Assembly: GCA_001414345.1 (NCBI GenBank)
Contig: LLCB01000095.1
Location: 1 to 64,000 of the forward strand
From: Hymenoscyphus infarciens
Taxonomy: Eukaryota > Ascomycota > Leotiomycetes > Helotiales > Helotiaceae
Direction of reading: 5' to 3'
DNA: 64,000 nt
The stretch's first letter is position 1. The number at the start of each line of letters is the position of its first letter. The position numbers were made by a program, and so were the translations under genes. The notes below the pieces were generated by a model that did no database searches, was not told the origin of the DNA, and worked only from the letters and a program-made list of their open reading frames with translations. Positions 34,713 through 46,465 of this stretch are shown here, in pieces.

Positions 34713-35093
34713 TATAATAGTACGCTATTCTAAATTATTAGTATTTATGAAACTACTAATACCTCTACGACTACTAATACTTCTATAACTTATAAGATAG
34801 AAGGGGCTAAAGAGAGTAAGGATTAGATGTTATATATTTCGCTTTAAAGTCTTATATATTTAGCTTTAAAGCCCTTATTATTTTAGTAGCTATATTAGAA
34901 AGGACTCGGATATTATTCTTATCGAGACTTAGTAGTCTCCGACCTCTTATATATAGATGTTTATACTCGGTGCGGAAGAAGAATAGTTTTTCCTTTTCTT
35001 CTATATTAGAGCCTAGTATCTACTTATGTTATTTAGTCTCGAACGCACTCTTATATACCTCTTCTCCTATAGTATATATTTCGTGCTATTATA
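34713..35093 (+). repeat. Gypsy 3' LTR (381 bp)
   Basis: Begins TATAATAGTACGCTATTC and ends TTTCGTGCTATTATA, followed by the ATTAC target duplication. Its start is more RIP-mutated than the 5' LTR start, and its end less so. Confidence 0.92.
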
Positions 35094-35389
35094 ATTACCG
35101 ATTAAGGAATCGCTCTTAAAGTCTCTCTATAATAATCTAGAAGGTCCTAGTAATAAATCGAATTTACTATTAAAAGGATTAGAATTAAGAAGTATAGAAA
35201 ATAATAGCCTGAATAGTAACGGATTAGAAGCTCCTCCGCCGCTACTCTCTTAGTCGATATTCACTAGCACTAATAATATATTAGACCTACTAAATTCAAG
35301 CTATTATAGCACTCCTTAGCTCCTATTAAGGTTACGCCTAAAAGGTGAAAATAATTACTTATTATAGAAGGAAGAGATAATAAGGCTTA

Positions 35390-38300
35390 TATATTAACAT
35401 AAATTAAAAGTCTACCTTAAAGGGAATATTTAACTACTAAAGAAAGTTGAATTAATATTTACTATATAAGAAGAGGAAACTATAGATAACGTAAAGTTAT
35501 AGAACCTTTAGAATAAAGGAGAGGCTAGATACTACTCTATAATTATAAATAATATTAAAGCTCTCTCTACCGAAGTTATTAAGAGCATCTACACTATAAA
35601 GAGTATATAGAATACTCTTGAAAGAAAGTACTCTAGAAAAGGAGAGGTGCTTATATATAATATAATTAGTAATTATATTAACTATAAATATAAGAGATAT
35701 AATAATCTTAAGAAGTATATTAGTTACTTCTTAAATATAAAGCATAAGCTTAAGAATCTTAAATTAACAGATATCGAAAAGTGGTATACTACTCTTTTTG
35801 TTAAAGGATTAATATAGTCCTTTCCTTAATAGTCTATAGCTAAGTAAGTAGATCTTTAAGGTTCTAATCTACTAGACCTTAATCGCTTAATCATTGATAT
35901 TATAGATAAAGCTCGTATTAGAGAGACTACTAAAAGCAAAGCCCTTTTTAGAGGTATAAAGCCTTAATAATAGTAATAATACCTAAAAGGTAATAATAGT
36001 AAAGAGAATAAGTATTACTCTTATTACACGTCTAATAGATATAACTCTAATTTATACTTTTCTCTTCTAAAAAACAAGGAAAAGAAGGAAAAGTAAGAGG
36101 CCTTTTAAGATAAGAAGTAGACTAAATAAGACCTAAAAAAGGAAGGTAAAAAAGAGAGTAATTCTTTAAAGAATAAGAATACTAAGTCTAAGAATACCTC
36201 TAATAATAATACTAAGAATATAGAAAGTGCTTTTGGATATATAGGCTTATATATAGTACATAGTCTTAAATTAGATACTAATATAATTATAGTATTCTTA
36301 TAAAAGTCTAAACCTTAGAGAAAGAGATTTAGAAATAATATTAGCGCCGACTTATATATTATATATAATCGCTATCGCTTTTAAGAAGACTTCTAAGAAA
36401 AGAATTTAAGCACTATTGTAATAGTTAATAGTATAGCCTCTATTCGAGGAATCAGTATAGTAGTACTCTAATTATATACTAGCTAAGACAAAGACGATTA
36501 TTACTATATTAAATTAAAGAATTGTTTATATATCCTAGAAGGTAGTATAAACCTCTTTAGTAGACATATCTTTATAGATACTAGAGGTACTATTGATAAG
36601 TATAAATTATAGCTTACTAAATCTAGGCGTGTCTTCTCTCTTTTAGATAACGATTACTATCTCCTAGAAATGCTAAATAATTATCTCTTATCTAAGGACT
36701 TAAAGATATATTTAAGTAAAAAGCAAGACGTTAAGGTTATTAAATATAACCTTAACCTTAATAAGAGACTAACTTCTATAGTTTCTTAAGATGCTAATAA
36801 TACTATTATTAAAAGCAGTATAAGCACTAATATTAAGACCTTCTTAACTAATAAGAAGGCTAGCTTTCTTATTTTAACTAATAAGAAGCTAGGAAATTTT
36901 AAGCGAGAGTTAGTATCAACTATAGTCATAGCTCGCCTAGTAGCACTTTAAAAAGTTAAAATCCCTTTACTAATAATATAGTATTATCGCTTTAGATATC
37001 TTAGCCTTAATAATATACGAAAGACTTCTAAATTAGTAAAAGATATAGAATTTAAAGAGCATCTAGAACCTTAAGAAGGTGAAATCGTATATACTCTATA
37101 TAAGCTTAGAAAGCTAATATAGTATAGGCTAAAAGCCGTTAATCTAGAGTATAAAAGCTAGGAAGTCCTTAGACGTATATTTAGTAATATAGTATAAATC
37201 AAGCCTCTAATATATAATAGTATAGAGTATACTATAATCTTAACCGACGAATATTTAAAGAAGTAATAAAGATACCTCTTAAAGATAAAAGAAGAGGTAT
37301 AAGAATATCTTTAAGCTTTTAAGCAATTAATATATATCTAATATAGCTACTAAATTAAGATATTTAGGCTAGATAAAGGAAAGGAATTTATAGTTAAAGA
37401 CATCTAAGAGTATACTAAAAACCTTGGAATAAAGCTTAAGATTACTACTCTAAGATTACCTAAGTAGGACAGGGTTTCTAAGTGTATAATCCGTACTCTT
37501 ATTAAAAGACTCCGATCTACGGTAATCGACTAAGAGATCTCTAAGTTTCTCTAGAGAGAAGTGCTACTTATACTAATCTAAACATATAATATTACTACTA
37601 ATAGTATAGTTAATAGTAAGACCTCTTACTAAAAGTTTCTAGACGAATTCTATCTAGATAAGAATAATATACTAGACGTATTAAATCTAAAAGTACTAGA
37701 GTATAAGGCTTTTATCTATATCCTAGTATAGAATAGAGTTATAAGTAAAAAGCTTACTATATACGCTCGGAAAAGCATATTAGTTAGTTATAAAGGTTCG
37801 TGTATTTAGCGAATTTAAGTACTAGAATTATAAAGAGTTATAAGATCCTTAGACGTAAGATTTAATAAAGGAGGGTATATTAGTAGACATAGTCTCTTAG
37901 AACCTAGATCTAGAGGTAGTGATCTTAATAATAAGATCCTAGTTTCTATCACTTTAGATAAGAGTATAAACTTTAATAATTTTACTCTTAATCTTGATAT
38001 CGACGAACCTAGCTTAACTAATTTAGATTATAACGAATATAACAAAGTTCTTAATAAAGTTTCTATTAATAACGAAGTTAATAAACCTATTTAACGACCT
38101 TAAAAGATATATCCTACTATTCTACTAAGTGAATATATTAATACTTATTAAGATTATACTAAGAAAGTTAATCTAAATGTTACTATAAATTTAGTAAAGA
38201 AGAAGATGATTTTAAAGGAAATTAAGTCTCTTATAAAGCTCGCCGCTAAACGAGTATATACTGCTATTAAATATAAGGGTATTCAAATTTCTAATAATCT

Positions 38301-39890
38301 ATAGACTTTAATCAAAGCCTTAAATAGTAAAAACTCTAAAGAGTAGAGATACGCTATAAGGATAGAGATAGAGTCGCTTATACGTAAAAAGACCTAGACA
38401 CTAATTAAGTAAAAGTTAGTACTAGGAGGTTAAAAAGTACTTACTACTAAATTCGTTTATTATACTAAAAGAGACGCTAATTCAGTTATCTTAAAGTTTA
38501 AGACAAGATAGGTAGTACGTAGCTTTAAGTAAGAATATAGAGTCGATTATTACTACACTTTTACGAGAGTATATAAGACGAGCTCTTAGAGGATTATTTT
38601 AGCTCTTATTATAATATATAATCTTAAAGTCGAATAGATAGATACTGTTACCGCCTTTCTGAATAGCGAGATTAATAGAGAAGTTTACTATAATATACCT
38701 CTAGGATATACTAAGAATAGTATTATATATAATCCTAAAGAATATATAGCTAAATTAAACAAGTCCTTATATAGTCTTAAACAATCCTCTTAGCTATAGT
38801 AAAATAAATTATACGAGACACTTAAAGAGATAGGATTTAAGCTCTTAGTAGCTGATTATTATATATACTAAAATAAAGCTACAAGAGTCGTTATTTATAT
38901 ATATATAGATAACTTCTTAATAGTAGGCGAAAAGCAGTATATTAACAAAGTTAAAACCGACCTTTATACGAAGTTTTAGATAGAGAACCTTAGTCTAGCC
39001 AGATATTTTCTTAGAGTATATATTTTACGTAATAGAGAAAATAAAAAGCTATATCTTTGTTAAGATGCCTATATCTCAAAGATTCTTAAACGCTTTAGTA
39101 TAAAAGACTATAATCTAGTTATAACTTCTTTAGACCCTGAACATATAAACTTTATAGTACTAAATAAAAGATAAGCCTCTTAAGAGAGTATAAAGGAGTA
39201 CTAATTAATAGTAGGATTAGCTAATTATATAGCTATTCTTACTCGACTAGATATATTATATATAATATTAGTATTATTAAAGTTTTTAGTTAATCCTTCG
39301 TAGTAGTATATTCGAGCTGTAAAACACTTATTACGATATTTCTAAGGAATAAAGAATTAGTATATTATATACGAAGGACTAGATCTAAAAGAACTAGAAG
39401 CATATACTAATACTAGTTATACGAATTACTTATACACTAGTAAATCGACTTCTAGATATACCTTCTTTTTAGGAGGGGGTATTATTACTTATTAATCCCG
39501 GAAATAATCTCGTACTACACTATACTCGATCGAATCGGAATACTATAGTATTACTAAATTAGTAAAGGAGGTTATATAGGTACGGTTCTTACTCTCGGAA
39601 TTAGGGTATAAAAGTAAGGACGCCCTATAAGTTTAAGTAGAGAGTGATTACCGTAGAGCTATATAAATTATAGAGAATCCCGAATTATATTAATATATAA
39701 AGCACTTCGTATACGAGCAATAATTCGTATACGAAAGAGTAAAGGAGGGCATCGTAGAATTATACTACGTACCCACGGGCAAGATACCAGCAGATAGACT
39801 AACTAAGATATTAAGAGGCAATAAGCATAAGGAGTTTATAAAGCTATTACAGCTTACAAAGTTACCTATTTAGGAAGGTTAAAAGTTAAG
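35390..39890 (+). pseudogene. Copia gag-pol remnant
   Basis: Reading with Gln at TAA/TAG gives a coherent Copia polyprotein. Gag-like text is at about 35390-36230, with a damaged Cys/His stretch near 36020. The protease/GAG-pre-integrase region runs at about 36330-36900. The integrase core is at about 36990-37620 (IFRLDKGKEFIVKDI, KITTLRLPKQDRVSKC). Reverse transcriptase is at about 38480-39020, with DTVTAFLNSEI, LNKSLYSLKQSS and YIYIDNFLIVG standing for the YVDD box near 38900. The RNase H end at 39500-39890 has SIESEYYSITKL and PTGKIPADRLTKIL. Dozens of in-frame stops make it non-functional. Confidence 0.87.
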
Positions 39891-39945
39891 GATAGGTAGA
39901 GTTATATAGGACAACCAGTTTAGAGACTAAATCTCGAATAAGGGG

Positions 39946-40130
39946 TGTATTATTATATTAGATATTCACTCTTATAATAGCTACCCGATTAGGGTTAGCT
40001 CACTCTTAGGGTACTTATACTCCCTCCTACGCACAGTAGATAGTTCTCTCCTTATAGCAATCAATACCTAATTCTCCACCCTACACTTTTGAATGCCTGT
40101 AACACTTCCCTTGACCTTGCACTTGTAATA
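39946..40130 (+). repeat. Copia 3' LTR
   Basis: 185 bp, starting TGTATTATTATATTAGATAT and ending GCACTTGTAATA, followed by the GAATT duplication. The last 60 bp retain CpA sites (CCTGTAACAC, GACCTTGCAC) that are mutated in the 5' LTR. Confidence 0.9.
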
Positions 40131-40135
40131 GAATT

Positions 40136-41003
40136 TAAGGCGATTTATTGTCGTTTGCTTTCTTGTCGTCGATTTTGTCTCGTTTACCCGAGTGAGGTTT
40201 CCAAAAATCTCAGCGATGGCCGCAATTTTCCCTGTGGTGCGCTGAGATAAATTCTGGAACGGCGTTCTAGAACCTCCTCTGCTTTTTGGTTTCCAGACGT
40301 TTGATTGTCGATCGTGCATCTTCTACGTAAGCGAATGTGAGATATTGGTTTGTTTTACCTTGATATACCTGACATCCGAGGAAACGTCGTTCATGAACTC
40401 TCTACAGAGAGTTCACCTACCATTATACTTCTTAGCTTGCAATTCGATGTGAAGTAGACCCGGAAGCTCCATCGTAGATAGTGAGTCGGCTTTGAAGGAT
40501 CAGGAGACCAGAATCAAGCGAGAAATGGAACCTAGAGCGTTGCGCTGCTCCCAGACAACAGAGCTCTTTTAAGAGTGACTTTGCCCTAGGAAACCTTTTA
40601 TTTCAACCAGTCGCATTATTTTTTCCAGCTTGTCTTTTCTGCAGAAGCAGAGTTGTTTTCCGGTACTTGTGATACTCTTATTTTGATTCGAACATTGTGG
40701 TAGTGGTTAGAGGGCTTCTAGATTCTAGTTCTTGCAAAATAGCACTTTCTCAGTTTCTTAGTGGAATTGCCCAGATTCAGCACAATAATTTCACCTTTTT
40801 CGCTTCTTAAAGCATGAGATTTGATTTATGTTTTGAATTCTATCTTATTTCTCCTATGAAACACTACAACGCCAATTGTTTAACCCAATAAAATCCCTAT
40901 CTTGAATACCCTCTATCTCTATATCTCTCGAGTTTATTTTCTTTCACTTTATGAGAGACGTGCTCATATTCGGGCTTTCCCTACATTTTCAGACACCAAA
41001 TCT
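40136..41003. other. intergenic, no gene seen
   Basis: GC-balanced flank between the Copia element and the next gene; it should hold that gene's 3' UTR. A minus-strand open frame at 40068-40319 runs into the LTR and is not called. Confidence 0.55.
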
Positions 41004-42638
41004 TCAAGCCTCAACCTCCGAATTCTCCTTTTTGCGCCAGAACTTAATCTTCTCTCGGAACTTGTCGAATCTCTTGAGTCTTACTGGTCTCTCCTTCAAT
41101 TCCCCGAGCGAAGGTATATCCTTGGGATCCGGTTTAACGAGGCGTTCCATGTTTGATTTATACTCCTTGGATGCTCTAGTCTTGCTTCTACTGATTTTAC
41201 TACGGAAGCTGGACATACGTTTTACCCTCTGCTCAGATTCCGTCTTCATCGGCTCCAAAATACGGGTTCCATCTCCGGCTGGTAGGAGTCCCGAAGACCG
41301 AGAAGATGGCCGAGAATTTCCGGGTGAACGATCATCGCTCATCATGGGCTCGATTGAAACATGGAAAGGTACCGGTGTATGACCTGGGCGGCGGGTTACA
41401 ACCAAACCAAGAGATAAATCGGCTTCGAATTGTGCGAGCGAGCGGTTTCGGACCGCCGGGTGCATTGCGATGATATCGCTTAGGGAGTGTGGCCGTTTAA
41501 CCTCTTCTGAGATGACAAAATGTCGTTCCGGTGATCGGCCTCGCAGAAGGTTGTCGGTGGATCTTGTTCCACTTTCCAAGAGCTCGCTTATTAGACGAGG
41601 CTCAAATAACTCTGCGTGGGTTGTTTGGTCCGCGTGTGCTGAGTAGAAACTATCACCATCGCTGACATCATCATCGGAGAAAGCGAGACTGAATGTTTGT
41701 TCGGAACCAATTCTCTCTTCATCGGGATGTTCAAGCTGGTCGATGAATTGGTTGAAGTTCTCTAGATATGCGGACTCGCTAACAAGAATTTCATCTTTGC
41801 CTTCGAGAGATTGGATGAGATATTGTTGCCAGTCCAACTCTAGTTCTTCGGGGTGGTTTTCGAGATAGTAGGAGATCTTGTGGATGTTTGGGGGATTGAT
41901 ATAAGTGTCGAGATATTGTTGGCTCAACATTGCGCTTTCGTTTTCTTGCCTGTTGTCTTGGTATGGGACGAGATAGGTTCTTGATGATGTGAGGTAGACT
42001 CCAGAGTTGTCCCAGCTGGCTGCAACCAGGTATCTAGGATTTGTGACTCCGGATACATCCCATGCGGAGTTGTCGATTGCTTCGACTGTATCTTCAGTGA
42101 AGATATATCTAGGGTCGGTGACACCAGATACATCCCATTCTGGGTTGCGAATTTCTTCAGAAAAGTCTCCTCCCCATTCAATATCATCGTCATGATCTTC
42201 AAATATCCTCTCCTCAACGAAGTCACCTCCCCACACGAAGGTTCGGTGATCTTCAACAAAGTTGTCGTACTCGTCGTTGAAGTCTGCTGAGATAGAGCCA
42301 GATCTATCCCAGGAAGGAAAACTCCATTGCCACTCAATAGCTAGGTAGTCTATGAAGAAGCCGTCCTCAGATGGTGTCAAGATAGGACCAGAGCGGTCCC
42401 AGGAGGGGATTTCCCCTGAAACGTTACTTCCGAATGATTGGCTTTCTTGTTCTTGGGTTGCAAGTGATTCCAACTTCTCATGTAAAGAGGTGGAGAGGGT
42501 TGGTGAGTCAGGAGTAGTGAGGACTGTGGAAGTTCTGGAGAATCGGGTTGAGGAAGTGCCGGTTTGTGGAGTGGAGGCATTGGAGTTCATGCTTTCAGTC
42601 ATGATCATTCCCGGTCTTTGTGGGGTGGTTTTCTCCAT
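41004..42638 (-). CDS. hypothetical protein with W-D-x-S-G repeats, 544 aa
   Basis: Single uninterrupted frame of 544 codons in a non-RIP island between a Copia and a Fot1-like element; I do not recognise the family. Residues 1-60 are Ser/Thr/Pro-rich and probably disordered. A short motif recurs with its Trp at residues 80, 110, 168, 193 and 209: SWDRSG twice, WDVSGVTDPRY, WDVSGVTNPRY and SWDNSGVY. Two WGGDF copies sit at about 136 and 155. The middle is strongly acidic (EDHDDDIEWGGD, FSDDDVSDGDSFYSAH). The tail is basic and helical (KRMSSFRSKISRSKTRASKE, RFDKFREKIKFWRKK). No signal peptide or membrane span. The acidic-then-basic layout suggests a scaffold or nuclear protein, but nothing confirms it. 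Intact frame and normal codon use argue that it is expressed. Confidence 0.7.
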   Translation of the reverse strand: MEKTTPQRPGMIMTESMNSNASTPQTGTSSTRFSRTSTVLTTPDSPTLSTSLHEKLESLATQEQESQSFGSNVSGEIPSWDRSGPILTPSEDGFFIDYLAIEWQWSFPSWDRSGSISADFNDEYDNFVEDHRTFVWGGDFVEERIFEDHDDDIEWGGDFSEEIRNPEWDVSGVTDPRYIFTEDTVEAIDNSAWDVSGVTNPRYLVAASWDNSGVYLTSSRTYLVPYQDNRQENESAMLSQQYLDTYINPPNIHKISYYLENHPEELELDWQQYLIQSLEGKDEILVSESAYLENFNQFIDQLEHPDEERIGSEQTFSLAFSDDDVSDGDSFYSAHADQTTHAELFEPRLISELLESGTRSTDNLLRGRSPERHFVISEEVKRPHSLSDIIAMHPAVRNRSLAQFEADLSLGLVVTRRPGHTPVPFHVSIEPMMSDDRSPGNSRPSSRSSGLLPAGDGTRILEPMKTESEQRVKRMSSFRSKISRSKTRASKEYKSNMERLVKPDPKDIPSLGELKERPVRLKRFDKFREKIKFWRKKENSEVEA

Positions 42639-43063
42639 TTTTGAAATGGGTGGTGAGTCAGTACCTCTTGGTGTTGATATTGTGATTTTGGCGTTATTCT
42701 GGAACGAAAGTTGGAAAGATAAAAGTTTGGGGAAGAAGTCGAGAAGGGGAAAATGTCTCGGTATTTGAGGATGGCCACTGGGCTAGTCTTTCTCATCCAT
42801 CCTTTGTGATGTAATTATCTCGAGGGGAACTAACAGAATTCAGTCGAAGACGGTCTCACTAGTTGGTGTCTAATATGACGCTAGGCGAGCCCGTTTCCCT
42901 TCTTTAATTATGGTTTCTTGTCGGCAATGACTAGCTGCTTTTTTTAAAGAAAGGTTCATGTTCGGACCATTCATCTCACGTGGGTATTTTGAAACTACCA
43001 TATTGCGGATTGTTAGTCACCACAACACGCTGGGACCACGGGACCAGGAATAAATAAAGACGG
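42639..43063. promoter_or_regulatory. upstream region of the W-D-x-S-G gene
   Basis: 425 bp between the gene start and the Fot1-like element. Balanced composition; contains a TTTCACGTGGGT-like E-box half (TCACGTGGG at about 42976) of unknown meaning. Confidence 0.4.
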
Positions 43064-43076
43064 TAATCGCTCGGAC

Positions 43077-43115
43077 CTCCCTCACCTAATGCGCTTCGCT
43101 TATTAGGTAAGGGAG
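43077..43115. repeat. hairpin within left transposon end
   Basis: Arms CTCCCTCACCTAATG and TATTAGGTAAGGGAG pair across a CGCTTCGCT loop. One GC-to-AT-type difference in the left arm fits RIP or drift. Confidence 0.85.
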
Positions 43116-44321
43116 TGTAATATAATAAAATTAGTAATACGACTACTTTTAGACGAAAATTAGATATTAAGTATAAATAAATTAAAGAAAAATCTATAAC
43201 TATTATATTCTTATACTCTAGACATCGAATTATTATATTCTTCTATTCTAGAAACCTTTTCTAAAAGCTGCTTAAAAATCAGCTTCTATTTTAGCTTCTA
43301 AGTCTTTATAATTCTTATATTCCTTATATTTACTACTCTTCTCTCTTTTACTCTCTTCTCTTCTATATTCTTTAAAGCTTAATACCTATATATCTCTCTA
43401 TACTTCTAAACCACCTTTCTATTATCTATCTTTAGCTCACGTCTTTCCCTAGCTATAGAAAGGTTATATGACTAATATAAGATAAGCATACCTTTAAGTA
43501 TTAAGAATTAAGAAGTAGACTTAAGTTTATCTTATATATAAATAACAAAGAGCGTAATAGGCTCCTAGTACTTAATAGCTCCTATTATACGTATATATAT
43601 ATATAATACTCTTTTCTTTCTTATATATAATATTAATAGAGTTAGCTAGTCTATAAAAGTTAGTTTAGAAGAAGAGGTATAAGGTAGTAAGATAGTAAAC
43701 GCTAGAAACTTAGACTTTTTTTCTTCTTTATCTTCTTTATTCTATTCTTCTACTAACTACTTTATCTAATATATCTTAAGCTTCTTTAAAACCGGTTCTA
43801 GGTTTAGTAGAATAAGACCTATCTTATAAGATAAAGACTAGATAGTATTTAATATAAACGTTCTATTTTAGAAGTCTTAGAAAAACCGAAAGAAGTCTAT
43901 CTTTATTACCTTCTTTATACTAGTAAATAACTTATTTAAAAGCGCTCTCTTAAACTAATATTTTAAAGCCTAAAACACGCTTATATCTAGTAGTTAAAGA
44001 ACGTATATAAGATAAGAAGAGAGCTAGAAAGATTAAATATTTTATTCCTAATAGTAATTAATAAAGTTCTAAGTTAAGTATAAGCTATAGCTATTAAAGA
44101 GAAGAACTTAGTATCTCTTATATATTAAGACTTTAATATAAAGTTTAAAATATTTAATATATTTAAGGTCTCTTTTTTTATATTTTTTTTATATATTTAA
44201 ATAGTCTTTTTAGCTGCCTAGAGGCGCTATATAGACGTACTTATTTATAGGGTTTCTTCTAAAAGTAGCTTATATACTTCTTAGAGTATCTATTATAAGG
44301 CTTTACGTCTATTATTCTAGG

Positions 44322-44641
44322 TATAATAGTACGAAATATATACTACTAGAGAAGAGATATATAGGAGTGCGTTCGAGACAGAATAACGTAGATAAATACT
44401 AGGCTCTAATATAGAAGAAAAGGATAAACTAGCCTTTTCTAACTCTAGGAGAGTAGGCTGCTATTTATAAGAGGTTCAGATAGTACAAAAGAGTCCGAAA
44501 CCGACTAACGTTATACGTCGGCTAATACAAAAGCCTAAACCTACGTAACCTTTCTAAAATAGACAATATAAAGCAATAGCAGCTGAAACCTTATATATAG
44601 CAGATACTCCTAGCTATCTAGGATAATAGTATACTATTATA
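44322..44641 (-). repeat. solo LTR (320 bp) inside the Fot1-like element
   Basis: Starts TATAATAGTACGAAATAT and ends ATAGTATACTATTATA in plus-strand orientation. It is flanked by a perfect CTAGG duplication (44317-44321 and 44642-44646). Its left part is the reverse complement of the 3' half of the Gypsy LTRs (TAGAGCCTAGTATCTAC..., GAACGCACTC). The rest differs, so this is a sister LTR family. The internal part was lost by LTR-LTR recombination. Confidence 0.88.
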
Positions 44642-44699
44642 CTAGGCTTCCTAGTAATAGCTTAGTATCTTCTTCTATTCTCTCTATTTTAATTTAAAT

Positions 44700-46390
44700 T
44701 TAATATTTTAGTTATTTTTATAGACAACTAATTTAGTTTATTATAATAGCTCTTATAAGGGCTTAGTTCGCTCTCTCTTATATAAGACTAACTTCTAATA
44801 TATCCTTAATCTAAGTTTCTTAGTTCTATTCTCTAGTTCTCTACTCTATAGTCTTATACCTTCTAAGAGATATCTTACTACTTTCTTTAAGAACTATTAA
44901 ATATACTTTAAATATCTACTAATATAAATAGAGTAGAATTAGTTTTCTACTCTATAGTCCTATTCCTTCTAAAAGGTATCTCGTTACTTTATTAAAGTAC
45001 TACTAAATATACTTTAAATATCTACTAATATAAATAGTAGAGAATCTATTAGCTAGTTATAAAAACCTCTCTATATTTATACTCCTATTTAAGCCTCTTC
45101 TAATTACTCTATTACTATTACTAAGAGTTCTTTACCTCTTCTAGTAATTCCCTTAACTTAAATATAGTATATACTAACTATATAGAATAACTACTATAAG
45201 TATTACCTCTAATCTTAGGTTAGTATATAGCTCTTATCTTTTTAGAGTTATATATAATTCTATAGCATATCTAGAGTAGAAGTTCTCTAATATTAGTAAA
45301 TATATAGAATCGACTTTAGAGGCTTTCTCGATTAGTTTATTTTAGTAGTTTATAAATACTAGTATTAAGTAAATAAGCTATATATAGGTCTTTTTCGCTA
45401 ATATCTAGTATATTACTATATATAACGTAGCTTCTTTATAAAAGGTTAAGAGGCTTAAAACTCTAATAGTTATAAAAAGAGATTTTACTATATTCTTTTT
45501 TAACTTAAACTTAGCTCTATAGATAATCTTAGAGATAAGATAGAACTACTAGAGGTTTATAGAAGATACCGCGTATAGGTGTTAAGTCTTCGTATTCTAT
45601 ATATTTAAGCCTAAGATAGTTATTTATTAATCTAGTTTTAAAGTATATTTAAAAGATATTTAGATCTATAGTATTATTAAAGTACTTATATAAGTAATAT
45701 ACGCCTTTAAAGATAACTATTAATAAGATCTTCTATTCTTTCTAATTTATTATTACTATTATAGTAATAAGTTCTTAATTCTTTAGATAAGAAATAAAAG
45801 TAGCTTTATAATTCTTTAAAATAATAATCTTATCTTTATATATAATATCTATTTAGAAACTAGTTTTATTAAAGTTATAAATATCTTTATTCTAGATCCT
45901 CTAGTAGTTTATAAAGTCTTTAAAGTAATTATCTATATTCTTCTTAATATATACGTCTCTTCTCTTTATTAAGAAAGGCTTTACTTATATTATCTTAAAA
46001 AACTTCTTATTCCTAGCTATTTATACCTTCTTCTACTTTCTTATTATAGTTACCTCTTCTCTATTATACTAAAGAAGTTAGTTTACTACGAGAATAAGAG
46101 TATTAAAGTTTATAGATTTTCTAGTATTATATAAAAGAAGAAGATATTCTCTAAAAGCGTTATCTTTAAGTATTATAAGCTTTTTATTATATCTTCTATA
46201 TATATAAGAAGCTAGTTATTCTTTTCTTCGTTTCTAAAGTCGTTAGTATAATATATTATAATCCTTAGCTAATTTAGTACTTTTAGTATAAGAAGTACTA
46301 TTATAAAACTAGATAATACTCTAAATTCGATTCTTAACTTCTTAGAACGCTATAGTAGTAGAATAAAGTAAGAGAGAGTGGTTTTTAATA
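44700..46390 (-). pseudogene. Fot1/Pogo-type transposase remnant
   Basis: On the minus strand, reading from about 46380 and treating TAA/TAG as mutated Gln, the N-terminal part reads as a psq-type helix-turn-helix (STKLAKDYNI, then LQKRRKEQLA-like). It is followed by a CENP-B-like DNA-binding region. DDE_1-like text then follows: IYNFNKTSF near 45860, comparable to NFDETGF, and IIYKDKIIILKNYKATFIS. Frames break further on. Identity rests on motif order, not on a database search. No intact frame remains. Confidence 0.6.
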
Positions 46391-46426
46391 TAAAAGTGGT
46401 TATATTACTAATTTTATTATATTATA

Positions 46427-46465
46427 CTCTCTTACCTAATAAGCGAAGCGTATTAGGTAAGGGAG
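46427..46465. repeat. hairpin within right transposon end
   Basis: Arms CTCTCTTACCTAATA and TATTAGGTAAGGGAG flank AGCGAAGCG. Mirror of the hairpin at 43077-43115. Confidence 0.85.

Larger units (their letters stand above)
27248..35098 (+). mobile_element. Ty3/Gypsy chromovirus, RIP-damaged, inserted in the Copia element
   Basis: The element spans 27253-35093 (7841 bp). It has two 381-bp LTRs (27253-27633 and 34713-35093) and a perfect 5-bp target duplication ATTAC (27248-27252 and 35094-35098). The LTR ends form a 12-bp inverted repeat, inferred as TGTGATAGCACG before RIP. Purine-rich AAAGAAGAGAGGA precedes the 3' LTR. Coding order is gag, protease, RT/RNase H, integrase and chromodomain, so it is a chromovirus. 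About 1.4 kb lies between the end of pol and the 3' LTR. A second copy starts at 57246. Confidence 0.95.
26673..40135 (+). mobile_element. Ty1/Copia LTR retrotransposon, RIP-damaged, split by a nested Gypsy element
   Basis: The two LTRs (26678-26860 and 39946-40130) share about 185 bp. They are flanked by a perfect 5-bp target duplication GAATT at 26673-26677 and 40131-40135. The internal part is 26861-27252 plus 35094-39945; the intervening 7.8 kb is a nested Ty3/Gypsy element. A purine tract AATAAGGGG abuts the 3' LTR. The damaged polyprotein reads in plus-strand frames with integrase, reverse transcriptase (TVTAFLNSEI, YIYIDNFLIVG) and RNase H (IESEYYSITKLVKE) in Copia order. Nearly every in-frame stop is TAA or TAG where a Gln is expected, as RIP produces. 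Confidence 0.93.

Noticed and set aside
40068..40319. 83-codon minus-strand frame
   Set aside because: Half of it lies inside the Copia 3' LTR.
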